Source of the DNA: JANQKX01 sp039028695
GTDB taxonomy: Bacteria > Pseudomonadota > Alphaproteobacteria > Kiloniellales > Kiloniellaceae
Assembly (NCBI GenBank): GCA_039028695.1
Contig: JBCCHN010000050.1
Span: 1 to 32,041 of the forward strand
DNA: 32,041 nt
Direction of reading: 5' to 3'
Under the pieces are notes generated by a model. That model made no database searches, was not told where the DNA came from, and worked only from the letters and a program-made list of their open reading frames with translations. Both the position numbers and the translations under genes were made by a program. Positions 8,104-15,009 of this stretch are shown piece after piece; positions within the stretch are counted from its first letter, which is position 1, and each line of letters begins with the position of its first letter.

Positions 8104-9126
8104 TTATCTGTGTTCCGCCGAGCAGCGACTGGCTCGGAAGGCGGACGGGGTTTTTCCTGTCCATCGGCGAAAGGCGTTCGTAAAGGCTGCCGGTTCAGCG
8201 TACCCGAGCATGAAAGCCACTTGTGCGGTCTTGACGGAAGGATCCGCCAGATACCGTTCGGCGAGTTGTCGCCTAACTTGAGCCAAGAGTTTTCCGAATG
8301 TGGTGTCCTGCTCGGCGAGCCGACGGGCAAAACTTCGGTTGCTCAGTCCAAGGTCACGAGCCACGCTTTGTGATGTTGCGGTGCCGGCGGCGAGGCCTTG
8401 CACGATTAAACTTTTGACCCGTTCTTTCAGGTCTGCCTCTGACCCGATCTTGACCAGCTGTTCGTCACAATGGGCCTTAAGGATATGCAGCAATCTTGGG
8501 TCCGAATTGCAGCAGGGTCGATCGAGATCTGATGCCTTAAAAACAATGGCGTTTCGCTCAGCGCCAAAAGTCACCGGACATCCGAAATACCTTTGAAACT
8601 CTGCGGGGAGCGCATCTTGCGGATGTGCGACCTCCACCCAATCGGGATATATTCGGCGGCCAAGAAGGAACCGTGCAATCTTGAGCGCCCCACAGATAAT
8701 CGAACATTGAGCATGGTGCATTCCGCTGGCGGAAGAATCTTTGATCTCCAGGCTTAGGACGGCCACCTGGGCCTGATTTTCAATGATTGCTCGAAGCGCC
8801 TCATTGAGCGTGCGCATGTAGGTAATAAAGTTGCTGAGAGCCGCGCCCAAATTTGGAGAATTCGCGGCCAAATAGGCGACGGCACCGGCATCGCGGGGAT
8901 CTAGATTGGAACCAAAACGAAACCCAAAATGAGGATCCGCAAGGTGATGGGCGGCGGACTCCATTAGGGCAGCATGTTTTGAGAATGGAATTCGCCCATT
9001 TGGCTCGAACACCCGGCGTCGATCTAGACCCACCTCCCTCAATATAATGGCGGAAGGCCGTCCACGAGCCTCTAATAGTTCGACAACCTGCCGGGCCCAA
9101 ACGGCGTTAATTCTATGTGTGGCCAT
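8104..9126 (-). CDS. AraC-family transcriptional regulator (OruR-like, Arabinose_bd N-domain)
   Basis: 340 residues. The N-terminal ligand-binding region (about 20-205) has the pattern of the OruR/ArgR-type regulators: GRIPFSKHAALMESAAHHLADPHFGFRFG, then a GAVAYLAANSPNLGAAL segment. The C-terminal two-HTH AraC domain covers about residues 235-330, with SVARDLGLSNRSFARRLAEQ as the first recognition element and AQVAFMLGYAEPAAFTNAFRRWTGKTPSAFR as the conserved second one. Its gene is convergent with the MDR oxidoreductase and divergent from the beta-helix gene, 195 bp away. The regulated genes are not evident. Confidence 0.87.
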   Translation of the reverse strand: MATHRINAVWARQVVELLEARGRPSAIILREVGLDRRRVFEPNGRIPFSKHAALMESAAHHLADPHFGFRFGSNLDPRDAGAVAYLAANSPNLGAALSNFITYMRTLNEALRAIIENQAQVAVLSLEIKDSSASGMHHAQCSIICGALKIARFLLGRRIYPDWVEVAHPQDALPAEFQRYFGCPVTFGAERNAIVFKASDLDRPCCNSDPRLLHILKAHCDEQLVKIGSEADLKERVKSLIVQGLAAGTATSQSVARDLGLSNRSFARRLAEQDTTFGKLLAQVRRQLAERYLADPSVKTAQVAFMLGYAEPAAFTNAFRRWTGKTPSAFRASRCSAEHR

Positions 9127-9321
9127 TCACCGCACCTTTCGACCATTTCCTCAATCGATTCTCGATTCAATGCCTATCAACTTGTGAGGAACGGTCCAAC
9201 AGATTTCAATCCGTTGGCACGTTTTAGCAAGGAATTGGCAGGTTCACGCAACCATAACCCAAACACACCGCCCCACATGAAAGTGACGGAGATAAACTCT
9301 TATTTATGAAGGGGTTGGTTG

Positions 9322-10248
9322 ATGACGAAAAAATTCGAACTGTCTGATCTTGGTATGAATTTTAATGGCCGAAGGCTCTACCGCATTCGTTGTCTTCGGC
9401 CTTTTGGCCGGGTCCGGCTTGGAGAACTTGGGGGATTTGTTGAATGCGAAAGCAACCTCTCGCAAGAACACAAGGCCTGGATCTATGGCGACGCCAAAGT
9501 GACAGAGGCCGCGCGGGTTTTGGGCAACGCATCCATTGGGGATAACGCGGTGATACGCGGAAAGGCGTGCGTCGCGCAAAATGCGAGGATCCGTGGTGCC
9601 GCTGAGATTTCGGGCAATGCCATTGTCATGGGGAGCGCACGAATTTTGCGCGACGCGGAGATTGGCGGCAGTGCTATTGTCAAAGACGAGGCCTTTATAA
9701 GCGACAGTGCCCGTATCAGCGGGCATGCCAAGATCCAGGATCACGCGATGGTCTGCGGGGCAAGTCAGGTTTCGGGCAGGGCAACGATTTACGGGGCCGC
9801 AATCGTGACCGACAACGCACGGGTCGCTGGCGATGCTCAGGTTTTTGGAAACGCGCAGGTAAAAGGAAATGCGGAGGTTTTTGGTACGAGAAAGACTAAG
9901 GCCCGACAGGACACGGATGGGAATACAAGTCTCAAGAGCCGCGCGTGCATTTTCAAAAACAGCGACGTCAATGATCAAGGACGGCGCAAAGAAAGCGTGC
10001 TTTCAGAGCCACCTAGCGTTGACTGGATCGAGAGATCAACTTTCGCTATTGCCTTTTGGCCCAAATACTCCGCTCAGATCAAGCGGGGAGCCTGGCCAAT
10101 TTTCGCGCGAAAGGCGGGCCAATCCAAAGTGAGAGCGCACACCTCGCCGGATGCCGCGAGCACGGCTCAACAGGTTCGGCCAATTAACTATCCAACGCTG
10201 CGGGTCGGCGCCTGGCCCCTTTTTCGCGGAGACCTTGTCGAGGACTAG
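9322..10248 (+). CDS. YdcK-like left-handed beta-helix protein with an unrelated C-terminal tail
   Basis: 308 residues. The N-terminus (LYRIRCLRPFG, LGELGGFVECESNLS, KAWIYGDAKV) matches the opening of YdcK-like and phage-associated hexapeptide-repeat proteins. Residues 52-188 form a continuous run of six-residue repeats of the type [small]-A-x-[IV]-x-G, about 22 turn segments, typical of a left-handed parallel beta-helix. After residue 188 the periodicity stops abruptly, and a basic 120-residue tail with two similar segments (GAWPIF and GAWPLF) follows. That tail looks like read-through into non-family DNA. The start ATG at 9322 lies seven bases after AAGGGG. A ten-codon frame ATG...TGA ends at 9309, inside the leader. 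Function unknown; such proteins are often scaffold-like or prophage-borne. Confidence 0.75.
   Translation: MTKKFELSDLGMNFNGRRLYRIRCLRPFGRVRLGELGGFVECESNLSQEHKAWIYGDAKVTEAARVLGNASIGDNAVIRGKACVAQNARIRGAAEISGNAIVMGSARILRDAEIGGSAIVKDEAFISDSARISGHAKIQDHAMVCGASQVSGRATIYGAAIVTDNARVAGDAQVFGNAQVKGNAEVFGTRKTKARQDTDGNTSLKSRACIFKNSDVNDQGRRKESVLSEPPSVDWIERSTFAIAFWPKYSAQIKRGAWPIFARKAGQSKVRAHTSPDAASTAQQVRPINYPTLRVGAWPLFRGDLVED
10090..10228 (+). repeat. direct repeats GCCTGGCC-N2-TTTT(T)CGCG, possible IS-end remnant
   Basis: Copy one is at 10090-10107 and copy two at 10210-10228, 120 bp apart, with identical GCCTGGCC and TTTTCGCG blocks. Further GGCC-AA motifs occur between and before them (about 10058, 10119 and 10175). 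IS21-family termini carry several internal repeats of this general look, so the segment may be a remnant end. No transposase is present in the window. Confidence 0.3.
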
Positions 10249-10352
10249 GAGAAAATAGTCCCTGGGCCATGCCCTTTGTGCAAATCCAAATCAATTCGCG
10301 TGCGTGAGTGCGCGAGCGGATGGAGGGCTTATAGACAATTCATACGGGGGAC

Positions 10353-10517
10353 TCAAAATTCCCCTTTCGGCACCTCGGCCGCCGTTCTTTGTTCCATCAG
10401 CACCCCAACTGTGCCGGCAGTCTTATCCAAACCGATCTCCCGTTTCCCCGGCGCCAGGGAAAGTGGATGGACATCGTTACCGCAAAGCGAATCACCGCGC
10501 GGGATGAATTGAAGCAC
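10353..10517 (-). CDS. possible small ORF or gene remnant downstream of smtA
   Basis: 54-codon frame from GTG 10517 to TGA 10353, on the same strand as the metallothionein gene and 11 bp after it. The peptide (starting VLQFIPRGDSLCGND and ending AAEVPKGEF) is not low-complexity, and its codons are GC-rich at third positions like real genes here. A GGGGGA / TTCCCC hairpin (10346-10364) sits at its stop. It has no clear ribosome-binding site, and I recognise no family. It could be a decayed gene end or chance. The rest of 10249-10528 shows nothing more. Confidence 0.25.
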   Translation of the reverse strand: MLQFIPRGDSLCGNDVHPLSLAPGKREIGLDKTAGTVGVLMEQRTAAEVPKGEF

Positions 10518-10528
10518 CTGATCAGGTT

Positions 10529-10696
10529 TTAACCGTGGCAAGCACAACCTGCGTGCTCGCAGCCAGCGCCGCTTGGATGCCCGTCGGCGCAGGCTTGGCT
10601 GCAGTAGTTTCGGTCGCCCTTCTTCACTGCGTCTTGCACCTGCACGATACAAACGCAGTCTGAGCAAGCGCACTTTTGCTGAGTTACATTTACCAT
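10529..10696 (-). CDS. smtA: bacterial metallothionein, SmtA/BmtA type
   Basis: 55-residue metallothionein that binds and sequesters Zn, Cd or Cu in the cytoplasm. It has nine cysteines at 9, 11, 14, 16, 32, 36, 46, 51 and 53 and histidines at 40, 48 and 54. This is the spacing of cyanobacterial SmtA (KCAC-x2-CxC, YCSQACADGH, GC-x4-CxCHG), including the Zn-binding His positions. The start at 10696 is two bases from the smtB stop, and the ribosome-binding GGAG overlaps the smtB end, so translation is probably coupled. An upstream in-frame ATG at 10732 would lie inside smtB and is less likely. The gene forms an operon with smtB under the operator at 11040-11063. Confidence 0.92.
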   Translation of the reverse strand: MVNVTQQKCACSDCVCIVQVQDAVKKGDRNYCSQACADGHPSGAGCEHAGCACHG

Positions 10697-10697
10697 T

Positions 10698-11033
10698 TTA
10701 GTCTCCATCGGTTGTTTGGTCGGACATTCCATGTTCTGGCGAGAACAAGTGGTTGATCATTATTTGCAAAACATCTCGGACACAGGCATCGGCCATCGAA
10801 TAGATGATCTGCTTGCCCCGCCTCTCGGACCGCAGCATGCGAGCTGCACGCAGAAGCCGCAGGTGGTGACTAACAAGAGAAGCGGAAATGCCCAGTTCAC
10901 TTGCAATATTACCGGCAGGGATCTCTCGATCCATGCAGATCACCACAATCGAAAGGCGGGTCGGATCCGCAAGCAGACCAAATGTCTCGGCCAGTTGAGC
11001 GGCTTGATCGGGTTGCAGGTCACCAGTTTTCAT
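10698..11033 (-). CDS. smtB: ArsR/SmtB-family metal-responsive repressor
   Basis: 111-residue winged-helix repressor: LADPTRLSIV (21-30), then the recognition region ELGISASLVSHHLRLLR (46-62) and the beta-wing RSERRGKQIIYSM. The alpha-3 Cys motif (ELCVCD) of arsenic/cadmium sensors is replaced by EIPAGNI. The alpha-5 site of SmtB/CzrA sensors appears as Asp82-x-Cys84 and His95, with Glu100/His101 nearby, so metal sensing at alpha-5 with one His-to-Cys change is likely. It is expected to repress its own operon until Zn, Cd or a similar metal binds. The ATG at 11033 is chosen because homologues begin about 20 residues before LADPTR. The smtA gene follows directly. Confidence 0.9.
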   Translation of the reverse strand: MKTGDLQPDQAAQLAETFGLLADPTRLSIVVICMDREIPAGNIASELGISASLVSHHLRLLRAARMLRSERRGKQIIYSMADACVRDVLQIMINHLFSPEHGMSDQTTDGD

Positions 11034-11039
11034 AATTTT

Positions 11040-11069
11040 ACAATTAAACAGTTGTTTTATTGTTGTCAA
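11040..11069 (-). promoter_or_regulatory. smtBA promoter overlapped by an SmtB-type operator
   Basis: On the minus strand a perfect -35 TTGACA (11064-11069) is followed by a 17-bp spacer and a -10 TAATTG (11041-11046). An inverted repeat covers spacer and -10: on the plus strand ACAATTAAACA at 11040-11050 and TGTTTTATTGT at 11053-11063, a 2-bp centre with 10 of 11 positions complementary. This is the layout of SmtB/ArsR operators. The predicted transcript would start at about 11034, next to the smtB ATG at 11033, so the mRNA would be essentially leaderless. Confidence 0.65.
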
Positions 11070-11070
11070 C

Positions 11071-11095
11071 AAAAAGGCTCTTCCCCAAGCCTTTT
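11071..11095 (-). terminator. Rho-independent terminator-like hairpin upstream of smtB
   Basis: AAAAGGCT (11072-11079) and AGCCTTTT (11088-11095) form a perfect 8-bp stem with an 8-nt loop. Read leftwards it ends in five T residues, so it would stop transcription arriving from the tRNA-Ser side before the smtBA promoter. Read rightwards it has four T residues. Confidence 0.5.
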
Positions 11096-11336
11096 ATGGG
11101 AAAGGGTAAGGGGCCAACTTCTGCGGTCGATATTGGGTCACTCTTTGATCGCTAAACCTCGGGACGTGAATCGGATACCGGTCATCAGTCCAAGCCGCTC
11201 TTCCGCAAGGACCTGCGCCGCATCGACACGGCACGAACGAGGTGACGGATGAGGGCAGCCTTTCGGTGGGGCAAAACGCTTTTTGCCAGGGAACTGGCAG
11301 ACATTTCGAATCATTAGGGCTCTCGTCCTTTTTTCG
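11096..11336. other. intergenic stretch without recognisable gene
   Basis: Together with the hairpin to its right, this is a gene-free gap of about 300 bp between smtBA and tRNA-Ser. Open frames here also run through the tRNA and have no family resemblance. I see no further conserved structure. Confidence 0.5.
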
Positions 11337-11378
11337 AAAAGACTGCCGCCCTGCCGTCGATGGGGAATTGGGGCGGCA
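11337..11378 (-). terminator. probable terminator of tRNA-Ser
   Basis: TGCCGCCC (11344-11351) and GGGCGGCA (11371-11378) are perfectly complementary with a 19-nt loop. Read leftwards the stem is followed by GTC and four T residues. It begins 22 nt beyond the tRNA 3' end. The large loop makes this a moderate call. Confidence 0.4.
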
Positions 11379-11399
11379 TTTCACCAGGCGAAAAGCCTT

Positions 11400-11489
11400 T
11401 GGCGGAGAGAGAGGGATTCGAACCCTCGATACGGTTTCCCGCATACACGCGTTCCAGGCGTGCGCCTTCAACCACTCGGCCACCTCTCC
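11400..11489 (-). tRNA. tRNA-Ser (anticodon GGA), CCA encoded
   Basis: Class II tRNA of 90 nt including a genomic CCA. Acceptor GGAGAGG (11489-11483) pairs with TCTCTCC (11410-11404), with one G-U pair. The discriminator is G at 11403 and CCA occupies 11402-11400. The D arm contains GGCCGAGTGG. The anticodon stem CACGC/GCGTG encloses loop CTGGAAC, giving anticodon GGA, which reads UCC and UCU. A long variable arm (TATGCGGGAAACCGTA) is as expected for tRNA-Ser, and the T loop is GGTTCGAATC. It stands alone with its own promoter. Confidence 0.97.
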
Positions 11490-11524
11490 GCAGGCACAGG
11501 CCCCTTTAAGGGCCGCGCGGCGGG

Positions 11525-11553
11525 ACAATAGCCGAGCCGGCGCCGCCATGCAA
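11525..11553 (-). promoter_or_regulatory. promoter of tRNA-Ser
   Basis: -35 TTGCAT (11548-11553) and -10 TATTGT (11525-11530) are separated by 17 bp and followed by a GC-rich discriminator, as in stringently controlled stable-RNA promoters. The predicted start is about 30 nt before the tRNA 5' end. Confidence 0.5.
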
Positions 11554-11703
11554 TGGGATCGGTGTGGATTGAGGGCCAAAAAATCGTGTCCGGGGCCCCC
11601 TGTGGCGCAAAGCTGGCGAACCTGCTAAGTTGCGGGCCAAGAAAGGTCTGTGTCGGTTTTGAAAAGCCAGCGGCACCGACAATAAAATTGGGGGAGATTT
11701 CCA

Positions 11704-12036
11704 GTGCGTGTGGCCGTCCGGATCATCGCATGGATCTTGCTGTTCATCGCCATAGGACTCTTGGGCCGGGATCTCATTGCCTGGGCCAGTGTGGGCAGCT
11801 TTGAGATCACTCCGCTGGGTAAGCTGTGGTTTCACATCGACGCCGCTAGCCTGAACGGCCTGCAAGCCGGCATTGAGCGCTATCTATCAGAGGCCTTGTG
11901 GTGGTATATGGTGGAGCCCCTGTTAAGGGTCCCGGCGGTCCTGTACTTTTTGATTCCTGGCCTGCTTTTGTTTTATGTCAGCCGGGGCGGCGGCGAGGAC
12001 CGCAGGCGGCCCAAACGCTTTTTGCGCCGCCGATGA
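11704..12036 (+). CDS. small two-helix membrane protein, unknown function
   Basis: 110 residues from GTG 11704, which has GGGGGAG at good spacing upstream. Two hydrophobic helices are visible: about 5-22 (RIIAWILLFIAIGLLGRDLI) and 76-93 (VPAVLYFLIPGLLLFYVS). Between them is a soluble loop of about 50 residues with SLNGLQAGIERYL, and the C-terminus is strongly basic (RRRPKRFLRRR), suggesting it faces the cytoplasm. It is convergent with lepA, with stops 10 bp apart. I do not recognise a family with a known role. Confidence 0.7.
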   Translation: MRVAVRIIAWILLFIAIGLLGRDLIAWASVGSFEITPLGKLWFHIDAASLNGLQAGIERYLSEALWWYMVEPLLRVPAVLYFLIPGLLLFYVSRGGGEDRRRPKRFLRRR

Positions 12037-12046
12037 ACCCGAAGCC

Positions 12047-13849
12047 CTAATCCTCACCCATCTTGAGGGCCGCCAGAAAGGCGGACTGGGGAATTTCCAC
12101 GTTGCCCACCTGGCGCATGCGCTTTTTGCCGGCCTTTTGCTTTTCCAGGAGTTTGCGCTTCCGGGTTACATCACCGCCATAACACTTGGCGGTCACATCC
12201 TTGCGCAGGGCCGAGACCGTTTCACGGGCAATGACTTTACCGCCAATGGCGGCTTGGATGGCAATCTTGAAAAGCTGGCGAGGGATGAGGGATTTGAGCC
12301 GCTCACAGAGCATGCGCCCCCGGGATTCCGACTGGCTCCGATGGACGATAATGGAAAGGGAATCCACCGCCTCGCCATTGACCAGGATCGCGACCTTGAC
12401 CAAGTCGCCCTCACGGTAACCCTCAAGCTGATAGTCGAAGGAAGCATAGCCCCGGGTCACCGATTTCAGCCGGTCGTAAAAATCGAAGACCACCTCGTTT
12501 AGCGGCAGGCGGTAGATGACCATGGCCCGGGTCCCTGCATAGGTCAGGTCCAGCTGCTCACCGCGGCGTTCCTCGCAAAGCTTCAAGACCGCGCCCAGAT
12601 AGTCGTCCGGTACCATAATAGTGGCGCGAATCCAGGGCTCGTCGATGGATTTAATCTGGACAGGGTCGGGCATATCCGCCGGATTGTGCAGCTCGATGGT
12701 CTGGCCTTTTTGCATATGCAAGCGGTAAACCACCGACGGCGCCGTGGTGATCAGATCCAGATCGAACTCCCGTTCAAGGCGCTCCTGGACGATCTCCAAG
12801 TGCAAAAGGCCCAAAAAGCCGCAGCGAAAGCCGAAACCCAGGGCGGCCGAGGATTCCGCCTCAAAAAGAAAAGAAGAGTCGTTGAGGGCCAATTTACCCA
12901 AGCTTTCGCGCAGGTCTTCATAGTTGGCCGCATCCGTGGGGAAAAGGCCGCAAAAGACCACCGGGACCGACGGCTGGAAACCCGGCAGGGCTTCTTCTGC
13001 CCGTCGCCTTTCCTCGGTAATGGTGTCACCCACGCTGCAATCGGCCACAGATTTGATGGACGCAGTGATAAAACCGATTTCCCCCGGCCCAAGGGATTTT
13101 GTATGGAGCATTTTCGGGGTAAAGACCCCCACCTTATCCACTTGGTGGGTGGCGCCGCTGCCCATCATGCGAATTTTTTGGCCCGGCATGAGCTGTCCAT
13201 CAATCACCCTGACCAGGATGATCACGCCCAAATAACTGTCGTACCAGCTATCCACCAGCAGGGCCTTTAGGGGGCCCGCCTCATCGCCCTCGGGCGCCGG
13301 CAACCGTTCTACCAGCGCGGCCAGCACCTCGGGCACGCCCACGCCGGTTTTGGCCGAGATGGTCAAGGCGTCCGAGGCGTCGAGGCCGATCACCTCTTCG
13401 ATCTGTTCCTTGACCCGCTCCGGCTCGGCGGCGGGTAGGTCCACCTTATTAAGGACCGGGATAATCTCGTGGTCGTTGTCGATGGCGAGATAGACATTGG
13501 CCAGAGTTTGCGCTTCGACCCCTTGACTGGCGTCGACCAAAAGCAGGGAGCCTTCGCAGGCCGCCAAGGAGCGGCTGACCTCATAGGAAAAGTCCACGTG
13601 CCCGGGCGTGTCGATCAGGTTTAATTGATAGTCCGTGCCGTCATCGGCCCGATAGGAGAGACGCACGGTTTGGGCTTTGATGGTGATGCCCCGCTCCCGC
13701 TCCAGTTCCATGGAATCGAGCACCTGCTCCTTCATCTCCCGATCGGCGAGGCCGCCGCAGAGCTGAATAAGCCGGTCTGCCAGGGTCGATTTGCCGTGGT
13801 CGATGTGGGCAATGATGGCAAAGTTGCGGATTTGAGAGTGTTCGGTCAT
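12047..13849 (-). CDS. lepA: elongation factor 4 (LepA), translational GTPase
   Basis: 600 residues, the normal LepA length. LepA/EF4 is a ribosome-associated GTPase related to EF-G, thought to assist back-translocation or ribosome biogenesis. G motifs: AHIDHGKST (14-22), DTPGH (80-84), NKVD (134-137) and SAKTG. The LepA-specific C-terminal domain is complete, with GKKRMRQVGNVEIPQSAFLAALK near the end. I set the start at ATG 13849 (MTEHSQIRNFAIIAHIDHGKST), which matches family N-termini. The 63-codon in-frame extension to 14038 has no LepA character. It is transcribed alone, with its upstream region in a long intergenic gap. Confidence 0.96.
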   Translation of the reverse strand: MTEHSQIRNFAIIAHIDHGKSTLADRLIQLCGGLADREMKEQVLDSMELERERGITIKAQTVRLSYRADDGTDYQLNLIDTPGHVDFSYEVSRSLAACEGSLLLVDASQGVEAQTLANVYLAIDNDHEIIPVLNKVDLPAAEPERVKEQIEEVIGLDASDALTISAKTGVGVPEVLAALVERLPAPEGDEAGPLKALLVDSWYDSYLGVIILVRVIDGQLMPGQKIRMMGSGATHQVDKVGVFTPKMLHTKSLGPGEIGFITASIKSVADCSVGDTITEERRRAEEALPGFQPSVPVVFCGLFPTDAANYEDLRESLGKLALNDSSFLFEAESSAALGFGFRCGFLGLLHLEIVQERLEREFDLDLITTAPSVVYRLHMQKGQTIELHNPADMPDPVQIKSIDEPWIRATIMVPDDYLGAVLKLCEERRGEQLDLTYAGTRAMVIYRLPLNEVVFDFYDRLKSVTRGYASFDYQLEGYREGDLVKVAILVNGEAVDSLSIIVHRSQSESRGRMLCERLKSLIPRQLFKIAIQAAIGGKVIARETVSALRKDVTAKCYGGDVTRKRKLLEKQKAGKKRMRQVGNVEIPQSAFLAALKMGED

Positions 13850-14338
13850 GGGCGATTTCGCTGACCCGCGCAGCCAACCTATAAATAGAGACCGGCGCGA
13901 AGGATTCGGATTGCAAAGCGGCAGGAAGATAGGGCGGCAAGCCCCCCCTGGCAATGCCCCAATTATCCGGGCCAGACCTCCCGATTTGCGGACAGGGTGG
14001 GGCGACCCTAAAAACAGGCGCTGCCCCAAGATCGCCAAATTTCCGCCTTAAATACGAATTTTCTTGCCCGCGATTTTTGGCTTTTTTGTCAATAGCTTGT
14101 TCCAAATTGGATTTATTAAGCTTTACACTTTTGGCCGTTAATCTCCTAATGGGGCCGCATTTGCCATCCTTTATCGCCAAAATTCCCTTAACATTAACCA
14201 ATCAAGGAAGCAGTAACCCTGCCGAAAATCGGTAAAAGGCGGATTTTGTTGGATTTTTTCCTTTTACCCTTTGTAAAGGCGGGTAAAGCCAGTCTTAGGG
14301 CCAGGGACACGGGGATCTGAAAGCCGGGAGCTTTTCTC
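13850..14338. other. 489-bp intergenic region between divergent lepA and a secreted-protein gene
   Basis: It holds no convincing ORF. It turns AT-rich from about 14040 to 14280. An inverted repeat GGTAAAAGG (14231-14239) / CCTTTTACC (14260-14268) is followed by further GGGTAAAG and GTAAAGG copies up to about 14288, possibly operator sites for the rightward gene. Direct copies of TTAAC occur near 14190. No promoter with good spacing could be assigned with confidence. Confidence 0.4.
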
Positions 14339-14692
14339 ATGAAATTTGGTCTAAAAAAGGCTGGTGCCATATTTTCCTTGACCGCCGCTCTAACAGTTTT
14401 CGGCCCGCAATTGGTGGGTCAGTCTCAAGAAGCCGAGGCCGCACGCAACGAATCCCGCTGGTTTTTGCAAAACGTTTGCTTGGCCAACGCCAACCAGGTG
14501 CTCGGCAAGCCCGATTGGGTGAAATACCAGTATGAAGCCACCCAGGCGCGGGCCCGTCTGCGCAAGAACGGCGTGCCGGAGGCTCACCTGAAAGAAATGG
14601 AAACCTTTGCCATTGAAATGATCCGTGCCACCACCGAGCCGGGCAGCAACCGGGGCGGCCCCAAGCTGTGCAAACAGTGGTACAGCACCTGA
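14339..14692 (+). CDS. small secreted protein of unknown function
   Basis: 117 residues. ATG 14339 follows GGGAG at about 8 bases. A signal peptide is clear: MKFGLKKAG, a hydrophobic core to about residue 26, and AEA before ARNES near residue 34. The mature part of about 83 residues contains two cysteines (47 and 111), which could form a disulphide in the periplasm, and an Arg/Ala-rich helix-like segment (ATQARARLRKNG). No known family is recognised. It is monocistronic, with a long upstream region rich in GTAAAGG-like repeats and a strong hairpin about 100 nt downstream. Confidence 0.75.
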   Translation: MKFGLKKAGAIFSLTAALTVFGPQLVGQSQEAEAARNESRWFLQNVCLANANQVLGKPDWVKYQYEATQARARLRKNGVPEAHLKEMETFAIEMIRATTEPGSNRGGPKLCKQWYST

Positions 14693-15009
14693 TCCGGGTC
14701 TCCTATTCCCCAATCTGTTTTTTGGCTCGCCTGGTCAATTACGGCCGCTTAGAGCCCCATTTATAGTCTATCCATTTATTTGCTTTCGCTCGCTTTCACC
14801 TCCTGCGCCGTCTTCGGACGGCGCAGGTTGGGTGAAAATTCGACAAAAAGGCAGCAATCCAGTCCAACCATAAAATCACCACGAAAAAGATCATGGTGAA
14901 AACGATGACGGCGAAAAAGATCGCCGCGAATATGATGATGGGTAAGGAGCGTCACCCTTCTCCATTCTCACCCAAGAGACAAAGGCGGTCGATACCGCGA
15001 ACTGACCGC
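14693..15009. other. 317-bp intergenic region with a hydrophobic open frame
   Basis: Apart from the hairpin described separately, a minus-strand frame is open from 14951 down to TGA 14796-14798. It encodes a markedly hydrophobic run including FAAIFFAVIVFTMIFFVVI and ends in six arginines. The only normal start is ATG 14894 (32 codons) with no ribosome-binding site. It may be a small membrane peptide or a gene remnant; I do not call a gene. Confidence 0.25.
14794..14837 (+). other. strong hairpin with cUUCGg tetraloop
   Basis: CCTGCGCCGTC (14802-14812) and GACGGCGCAGG (14817-14827) form a perfect 11-bp stem closed by the extra-stable TTCG loop, with C-G closing it in plus-strand RNA. An outer 7-bp stem TTTCACC (14794-14800) / GGTGAAA (14831-14837) extends it across a small asymmetric bulge. 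No T-tract follows on either side. It may be the 3' end structure of the upstream secreted-protein mRNA. Confidence 0.6.

Noticed and set aside
9277..9309. Ten-codon frame just before the beta-helix gene as a leader peptide
   Set aside because: Too short, with no clear ribosome-binding site and no attenuator structure after it.
8100..10260. Prophage suggested by the phage-like beta-helix protein
   Set aside because: No integrase, tail, capsid or attachment repeats; YdcK-like genes also occur alone.
11094..11579. 161-codon minus-strand frame
   Set aside because: It reads straight through tRNA-Ser, which is certain, and resembles no protein.
13850..14038. 63-residue N-terminal extension of LepA
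   Set aside because: The extension has no LepA-like sequence, and ATG 13849 gives the standard N-terminus.
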